Assembly (NCBI GenBank): GCA_002505775.1
Contig: DAVY01000007.1
Coordinates: 671 to 64,670 of the forward strand
Source of the DNA: Euryarchaeota archaeon UBA130
GTDB taxonomy: Archaea > Thermoplasmatota > Poseidoniia > Poseidoniales > Thalassarchaeaceae
Direction of reading: 5' to 3'
DNA: 64,000 bases
Both the position numbers and the translations under genes were made by a program. The notes under the pieces are model-generated. The model worked only from the letters and a program-made list of their open reading frames with translations, was not told the origin of the DNA and made no database searches. Shown piece after piece: positions 59,060 to 64,000 of this stretch. Positions within the stretch are counted from its first letter, which is position 1. Each line of letters begins with the position of its first letter.

Positions 59060-62000
59060 TCAAGTCTTCTCGATATGGACCGATATCTTCACTCCATCTA
59101 CCTCGAATTCTATGGCGCCATCATTAGCCACTCCCTCGTTGAGATATGCTTTCTCTGAGCGAGTCTCAGAAACTACTCGCTCCCAGTCTCGATTGGATAA
59201 TTTACCGTCTTCAATCCAAACACTAAGATTTATTGTCGCCTCAATTTCTAGGTCCAGGTCCTTTCTTTTTGCCTGAATTCTCCTAATTATATCTCTGGAG
59301 AGGCCTTTGGAAAGGAGATCTTCATCAATTTCCATATCCAGTACCAGTGAGACATCCCCATAATCTCCGGAGAGCGTTTCAGCAGCAAAACCTTCCCTTT
59401 CAACTCTCTTTATGTCAATATCACTGTCATTTATTTCATACCCTCCAACAGCAGCAATTCCAGCCTCAATCTCAAGTAGTAATGACTCTGGATCAATCAT
59501 TTGCAACTCAGAGAGAACTTTCGGGAGGTCAGCTCTGCACTTGGCTCCAAGAGCCTTCCTATTAGGCACAATTTCTATCTTCTGGAAAGTATCCAAGTCG
59601 TCTATGACGCTGATTTCCTCAACATTAAGCTCCTCCGAAAGAATTTCATGGAAGCTCGAGAGGTCAGGACCGCCTACTATCCATCCAGACCTACAGGGGA
59701 GCCTCTGCCTCCTCCCAGCATCTACTCTTACTCTCCTGCCTGCCTCAGCAATTGACCTAACTAACTCCATTTCCATTTCTACCAAGGGATCAACTGGAGG
59801 AAGGGCACTCTCAATAATATCAGAACCAACAGGCCAATCCGCCAAGTGAACAGACGACCCAGTCAGCCCCCTATGTATCGCGTCAGATACGAAAGGTGAG
59901 ACTGGAGCCATAAGCCTACAAACTATCAGGAGAACTTCATGAAGTGTGTTCTGACAAGAATGCTTGTCCATACTATCCACTTCATTCCACAGCCTCCTAC
60001 GTGACCTTCTAACATACCAGTTTGAAAGATCATTCACTACGAAAGTCTCGAGATCTCTCCCGGCTTTATGAAAGTCCCATCGAACGAATTTATCATGATA
60101 TTCCTGGGCCATCGATGAAGCCTTCGATAAAATCCATCTGTCAAGATGGCTTCTCTCTTCTAGTGGGACAAATGTGTCCTCATTACAGGCATCAAATCCA
60201 TCTAGTGAGGCGTAATCGGCATGGAACTTGTATACATTCCACAATGTCAAAAACATTTTCGCATAAGACTCTCTTACTCCATTTGGATCAAAGTTCGTGG
60301 GCGACCATGGGGCACTCTGAGTTGTCATATACCATCTGATCGAATCAGCGCCTTCCTTGTTGAAGTGGTCCCAGGGATTAACGACATTTCCCTTCGACTT
60401 ACTCATCTTCTTCCCGTCCTTATCGAGAATGTGGCCAAGAGATAGGCATCTACGATAGGATATGCTATCGAAAACTGTAGTGGAAACCGCCATCAAGGAA
60501 TAGAACCAACCTCTGGTTTGATCTACTGCTTCACAGATATAATCGACTGGAAACGAGGCATCAAACTTGTCCCCATTTTCGAAGGGGTAGTGCCATTGAG
60601 CGAATGACGCACAACCAGAGTCGAACCAGCAATCCATTACATATGGCTCCCTAATCATCTCGCCATCGCATTCCACTTGCGGGCAAGAGAGGGTGATCTC
60701 GTCAACATACGGTCTGTGTAATTCCGGTGGCATTTCTGAGGATTCAGTCTTCATTTCCGAGAGCTCTTCTATACTTCCAACACAATGTTCGCTCCCACAT
60801 TCCTTGCAAATCCATACTGGCAAAGGGGTGCCCCAGTACCTTTCCCTGCTGATTGCCCAGTCCTTGATATTGGATAGCCATTCTCCCATTCTTTTGGATC
60901 CAGTCCACTCAGGTGCCCATTCAACCTCTGAGTTGTACTGTAGTATCTTTTCTTTAACTGCAGTCATTCTGACGAACCAGCTGTCCATTGCATAGTACAG
61001 CAACGGATGGTCGGTCCTCCAACAGTGTGGATAATCGTGCGTATACGAATGCTCTCTGTAAAGGAGCCCTTCCTTCTCCAGTAAATCAATGATAATATCA
61101 TCGCACTGTTTGACATACTTGCCATCAATATCCTTGTGGGTTCCTTGGATAAATTTGCCATCCATCCCCACGGTATGTTGCGCTGGAAATCCGACTTCCA
61201 TTCCAAGACTGTAGTCGTCCTCACCATACATTACCGCGGTGTGGACGACCCCGGTTCCATCAGTGGTTGTGACAAAGTCCGCCCCAACTATGGTCCATGC
61301 AGATGGGTGCCCCTCTCCATCAATGGCCCCCGGGAAAAGTGGCTTGTATGATCTCCCAATTATTTCTGAACCAGGAAACTCATCTAAAACCTCCATATGG
61401 TTTCTCAATACATTCCCAATCAGGTCCTTGGCTAAAATCAACTCTTCGCCAACCTCTGCCCCTCCTCTGCCTTCCCACGTATCAGACGGACCAGAGGTTA
61501 TCTTCACTCTGCAATAGGTCAGATCTGGACCAACCGCAAGACCTACATTGCCCGGAAGTGTCCAAGGAGTAGTAGTCCAGGCCAATACAGAAGCTTCATC
61601 GTCCAGAAGCTTGAATTTCACGAAGACTGCAGGCTCAGTAACCTCTTTGTATCCCAGGGAAACCTCGTGGCTAGAGTAGCTAGTTCCCGTTTGAGGGCAA
61701 TATGGCAGAACCTTATGGCCTCTGAATAGAAGGCCCTTATCGAACATCTGCTTCAATGACCACCATGCCGACTCTATGTATTGGTCATGGAGTGTTACAT
61801 AGGGGTCATCAAGGTCAACCCAGAAACCCATCCTCTCTGTCATTTCCCTCCAGGTCTCTTCGTAAGTCCACACGCTCTCCTTACATTTCTCGTTGAATTC
61901 TTTCATGCCATAAGCTTCAATCTCTTCGTTGGACATTAGGTTTAATTGCTTCTGGACCTCAATCTCTACAGGTAGGCCGTGAGTATCCCAACCTGCCTTT

Positions 62001-62248
62001 CTTTCAACCACATGCCCTTGCATCGTCTTCCATCTGCACACCATGTCCTTGAACAGTCTCGAGATTACATGATGGATTCCCGGTTTCCCATTGGCAGTGG
62101 GGGGCCCTTCCAGAAAGGTGAAAGGAGTTCCATTGGCCCTTCTAGATTCTATTGACTTGGTGAAAGTCCCCTCGGACCTCCATACTTCCATCAATGAATT
62201 CTCCAGCACGACAGGATCGAACTCACCGGCCGGCCTAGGCACTACCAT
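59060..62248 (-). CDS. ileS: Isoleucyl-tRNA synthetase
   Basis: A 1062-residue class I IleRS. Signature elements are the PTANGKPGIHHVISRL HIGH region near residue 50, the long editing/CP1 insertion with AVFVKFKLLD and WTTTPWTLPGNVGL, WISREYW-like DWAISRERYWG, and KMSKSKGNVVNP. The C-terminal anticodon-binding region with LSNWYVRRSRRRLWN is complete. The overall form resembles the archaeal/eukaryote-like type-2 enzyme. A palindrome lies upstream between this gene and the divergent HMA-DUF4396 gene. Confidence 0.97.
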   Translation of the reverse strand: MVVPRPAGEFDPVVLENSLMEVWRSEGTFTKSIESRRANGTPFTFLEGPPTANGKPGIHHVISRLFKDMVCRWKTMQGHVVERKAGWDTHGLPVEIEVQKQLNLMSNEEIEAYGMKEFNEKCKESVWTYEETWREMTERMGFWVDLDDPYVTLHDQYIESAWWSLKQMFDKGLLFRGHKVLPYCPQTGTSYSSHEVSLGYKEVTEPAVFVKFKLLDDEASVLAWTTTPWTLPGNVGLAVGPDLTYCRVKITSGPSDTWEGRGGAEVGEELILAKDLIGNVLRNHMEVLDEFPGSEIIGRSYKPLFPGAIDGEGHPSAWTIVGADFVTTTDGTGVVHTAVMYGEDDYSLGMEVGFPAQHTVGMDGKFIQGTHKDIDGKYVKQCDDIIIDLLEKEGLLYREHSYTHDYPHCWRTDHPLLYYAMDSWFVRMTAVKEKILQYNSEVEWAPEWTGSKRMGEWLSNIKDWAISRERYWGTPLPVWICKECGSEHCVGSIEELSEMKTESSEMPPELHRPYVDEITLSCPQVECDGEMIREPYVMDCWFDSGCASFAQWHYPFENGDKFDASFPVDYICEAVDQTRGWFYSLMAVSTTVFDSISYRRCLSLGHILDKDGKKMSKSKGNVVNPWDHFNKEGADSIRWYMTTQSAPWSPTNFDPNGVRESYAKMFLTLWNVYKFHADYASLDGFDACNEDTFVPLEERSHLDRWILSKASSMAQEYHDKFVRWDFHKAGRDLETFVVNDLSNWYVRRSRRRLWNEVDSMDKHSCQNTLHEVLLIVCRLMAPVSPFVSDAIHRGLTGSSVHLADWPVGSDIIESALPPVDPLVEMEMELVRSIAEAGRRVRVDAGRRQRLPCRSGWIVGGPDLSSFHEILSEELNVEEISVIDDLDTFQKIEIVPNRKALGAKCRADLPKVLSELQMIDPESLLLEIEAGIAAVGGYEINDSDIDIKRVEREGFAAETLSGDYGDVSLVLDMEIDEDLLSKGLSRDIIRRIQAKRKDLDLEIEATINLSVWIEDGKLSNRDWERVVSETRSEKAYLNEGVANDGAIEFEVDGVKISVHIEKT

Positions 62249-62296
62249 GGCCGGGGCGAGTCCAGACTTCGTATTGAATATGCCTCGTTCTTCCAG

Positions 62297-62312
62297 AGAG
62301 AAGGTCTTCTCT
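62297..62312. repeat. Palindrome in the divergent ileS/HMA gene gap
   Basis: AGAGAAG-GT-CTTCTCT is a perfect 7-bp inverted repeat with a 2-base spacer, 49-64 bases upstream of ileS and 37-52 bases upstream of the divergent gene's ATG. It could be an operator for either gene. No RNA-like partner structure is needed for it. Confidence 0.4.
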
Positions 62313-62348
62313 AGCAGGGTTCAAAAACGTCCTCTGTAACGATGTTGT

Positions 62349-62999
62349 ATGAGCAGAACCATCACACTCGATGTTGGGGGTATGACTTGTGATGGCTGCG
62401 CCTCGAATGTAACCAAAGCAATCAACTCCATAGTGGAAGTTTCCGAGGTAGATGTGTCTCACGATTCAGGTAAGGCAATAGTCACTCATAATTTACCAGA
62501 TGATGAAAATATCAGACTCGCGATCATGAATGCCGGATATTCTGTAGACGGAGAGTCCGAACAATTCAACTGGAAAGACGGTTCTGTGTGGAGGCAGTCC
62601 GCACACAATACCAAGTGGTGCTTGATTGGCTGTAGTATTGGCGATTTCGGAACAATTGCCGCTTTCCAATTTATTCCATATCTTGATGCTCTTGGCTGGT
62701 CTGCAATGTCGATTATGATGCTTGCAATGTTCAATGGGATCATGACTTCAATCGCACTTGAGACCTTCATCTTAATCAAACAGATGGGAGGAATTAGAGA
62801 AGCATTCAGAGTAGCTATTGGGATGTCTCTTATTTCGATGATAGCAATGGAAGCTTCCATGAATGCCACTGATCTTTTAATCATGGGAGAGCCTTCATTG
62901 ACATGGTGGGTAATTCCGATTATGTTGTTCGTAGGATTCATCACTCCATGGCCATATAACTACTGGAGACTCAAGAAGTACGGATTAGCTTGTCATTAG
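62349..62999 (+). CDS. HMA domain fused to DUF4396 membrane protein
   Basis: A 216-residue protein with an N-terminal heavy-metal-associated domain (about 1-70) carrying the copper-type site MTCDGCASNV, followed by a DUF4396-type membrane domain with about four segments. The membrane part has the family-like KWCLIGCSIGDFG opening, ETFILIKQMGG and AMEASMNATDLL blocks and the PWPYNYW end. The pairing suggests that the membrane part handles copper or another soft metal, with the HMA domain as metal donor or sensor. Its role is unproven. Confidence 0.82.
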   Translation: MSRTITLDVGGMTCDGCASNVTKAINSIVEVSEVDVSHDSGKAIVTHNLPDDENIRLAIMNAGYSVDGESEQFNWKDGSVWRQSAHNTKWCLIGCSIGDFGTIAAFQFIPYLDALGWSAMSIMMLAMFNGIMTSIALETFILIKQMGGIREAFRVAIGMSLISMIAMEASMNATDLLIMGEPSLTWWVIPIMLFVGFITPWPYNYWRLKKYGLACH

Positions 63000-63006
63000 G
63001 TGATTT

Positions 63007-63783
63007 ATGATGCAGGACTGGAAAAGGCTAGGTGAACAGATTACTGAATGGATATCGGACTATGCTACAAGTAACGGGATAACAACTCTAGTAGTGGGAG
63101 TTTCAGGAGGAATAGACTCGGCTGTAACATCCACTCTGTGTGCCAAAACCGGGTTAAGGACCATCGCCCTCAGTATGCCTATTTACCAAATTGAATCCCA
63201 GAACAATCTCTCAATGAAACATTGTGAATGGCTATCTTCAAATTGGAACAATGTAGAAAATCATATCGTAGATTTATCCGAAACATTTGACTCAATTAGC
63301 ACGGTTCTAACCGAAAAAGGGGCCGATGATCTTTCTTTGGCTAACACCAGAGCTAGATTGAGGATGGCTACTCTGTACTCCATGGCCAGTTCCAACAATG
63401 GGATAGTTGTGGGTACAGGGAATAAGGTAGAAGATTTTGGAGTAGGATTCTACACCAAATATGGAGATGGGGGAGTGGACATATCTCCTATAGCAGATTT
63501 ATACAAGTCCGAGGTTTTCTCACTAGCCGACTCTCTTGGGGTCATCCAAGAAATTCAGGAAGTTGCGCCAACAGATGGACTCTGGGATGACGGTAGGACC
63601 GATGAAGACCAGATAGGGGCCACATATCAGGAACTAGAGTGGGCCATGAGGGAGGTCGAGAGGCCCTCGGGAGAAGAGCTGGATGAGAGGCAAAAGCAGG
63701 TCATGGAAAGATACATGCAACTCAACAAGGCCAATTCACATAAGATGAACCCAATTCCAGTATTCAAGAAAAGCGACCGCTGA
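63007..63783 (+). CDS. nadE: NAD synthetase (ammonia-dependent)
   Basis: A 258-residue NAD+ synthetase amidating nicotinate adenine dinucleotide. The ATP pyrophosphatase P-loop is VGVSGGIDSAVTSTL, with GTGNKVEDFGVGFYTKYGDG for deamido-NAD binding. No glutaminase domain is fused, so it should use free ammonia or an external amidotransferase. AGGTGATTT precedes the ATG at 63007 and the gene follows the HMA-DUF4396 gene by 7 bases, so they form an operon. Confidence 0.95.
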   Translation: MMQDWKRLGEQITEWISDYATSNGITTLVVGVSGGIDSAVTSTLCAKTGLRTIALSMPIYQIESQNNLSMKHCEWLSSNWNNVENHIVDLSETFDSISTVLTEKGADDLSLANTRARLRMATLYSMASSNNGIVVGTGNKVEDFGVGFYTKYGDGGVDISPIADLYKSEVFSLADSLGVIQEIQEVAPTDGLWDDGRTDEDQIGATYQELEWAMREVERPSGEELDERQKQVMERYMQLNKANSHKMNPIPVFKKSDR

Positions 63784-63814
63784 GTTAAATTACAAATCTG
63801 CTCCCGCTTCCATC

Positions 63815-64000
63815 ATGAGCGATGGGTCACAGATACAAACCAGCTATGCTGATAGTAACCAATTAATGTCCGTAGAATTCGATAGTAAGATTATAATTTA
63901 CTGGTGGATGGCAGCAAATTTTGGACTTCTTATGTCAGTGGTTGGAATCATCCTCATGCCGATCTGGATTCCCTTCGGATGGCTTGTTCATAAGAAACAG
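63815..64000 (+). CDS. Membrane protein, 3' truncated by window end
   Basis: An open frame of 62 codons starting ATG at 63815 runs past the window end. It reads a polar N-terminus, then a hydrophobic segment with IIIYWWMAANFGLLMSVV followed by ILMPIWIPFGWLV and a basic end. This resembles the start of a PH-like (DUF304 type) membrane protein, but the visible part is too short for a firm call. It follows nadE by 31 bases. Confidence 0.55.
   Translation, partial: MSDGSQIQTSYADSNQLMSVEFDSKIIIYWWMAANFGLLMSVVGIILMPIWIPFGWLVHKKQ

Noticed and set aside
1..64000. tRNA, rRNA, CRISPR arrays, insertion sequences or phage genes
   Set aside because: The intergenic gaps are short and none shows a cloverleaf, repeat-spacer, transposase or integrase signature that I can recognise by eye; a covariance search would be the decisive test.

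Overview
The window looks like a chromosomal segment of a marine planktonic euryarchaeon, most likely Poseidoniales (Marine Group II). Archaeal markers are a TATA-box binding protein, the archaeal shikimate route (ADH synthase, type II dehydroquinate synthase, GHMP-type shikimate kinase), mevalonate kinase and a SepF-like division protein. These sit beside a membrane pyrophosphatase, aerobic-style acyl-CoA metabolism and several large secreted, acidic, membrane-anchored proteins, a combination familiar from Marine Group II. The lineage is inferred from gene content; no rRNA is present. Genes are tightly packed, there is no gene-free stretch over 300 bases, and I recognise no tRNA, rRNA, CRISPR array or insertion sequence.

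Layout. 1-3155: LolD/MacB-type ABC exporter (ATPase plus duplicated FtsX permease). 3165-3947: exonuclease III. 4020-7706: shikimate operon (aroA', aroB', archaeal shikimate kinase, aroC). 7703-12714 (minus): DUF58, MoxR, DUF4350-like and membrane-protein operon. 12853-21003 (minus): a three-subunit molybdenum hydroxylase whose FAD subunit carries the additional cysteine loop of 4-hydroxybenzoyl-CoA reductase, with a Bat-type HTH regulator, an XdhC maturation factor, a subtilisin-like lipoprotein and a secreted protein. 21156-22397: putative metal exporter. 22375-29228 (minus): MocA-like nucleotidyltransferase, acyl-CoA dehydrogenase, Ca2+/Na+ antiporter, an E1 alpha-beta fusion with a zinc ribbon, and MoeB-rhodanese. 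29254-32455 (minus): thioredoxin reductase and a riboflavin/FAD operon.

32591-36406 encodes the most striking object: a secreted subtilisin-like protease with an intact catalytic triad, joined in one frame through one membrane segment to a complete MFS permease. 36390-44255 holds glutaredoxin, an esterase, a lipoprotein, the K+-dependent-type membrane pyrophosphatase, an amidotransferase, a NifU-like protein, endonuclease III with a three-cysteine tail, peroxiredoxin and small unknowns. 44237-50103 (minus): SepF-like protein, a 1187-residue PKD/CARDB surface protein, a TBP with a roughly 55-residue insertion in its second repeat, and mevalonate kinase. 50216-64000: HdrD-like membrane iron-sulfur oxidoreductase, peptidase C26 homologue, CysRS, a lamin-tail amidohydrolase, an Asp-box lipoprotein, IleRS, an HMA-DUF4396 fusion, NAD synthetase and the start of another membrane protein.

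Working together. XdhC, MocA-like and MoeB-like proteins could supply and insert the molybdenum cofactor of the hydroxylase; the riboflavin/FAD operon supports its FAD subunit and the acyl-CoA dehydrogenase; E1, acyl-CoA dehydrogenase and the HdrD-like protein suggest oxidation of 2-oxoacids and acyl-CoAs feeding a membrane electron chain. Extracellular proteases, the protease-permease fusion and surface proteins fit a heterotroph living on proteins and polymers. These functional links are inference from content and neighbourhood.
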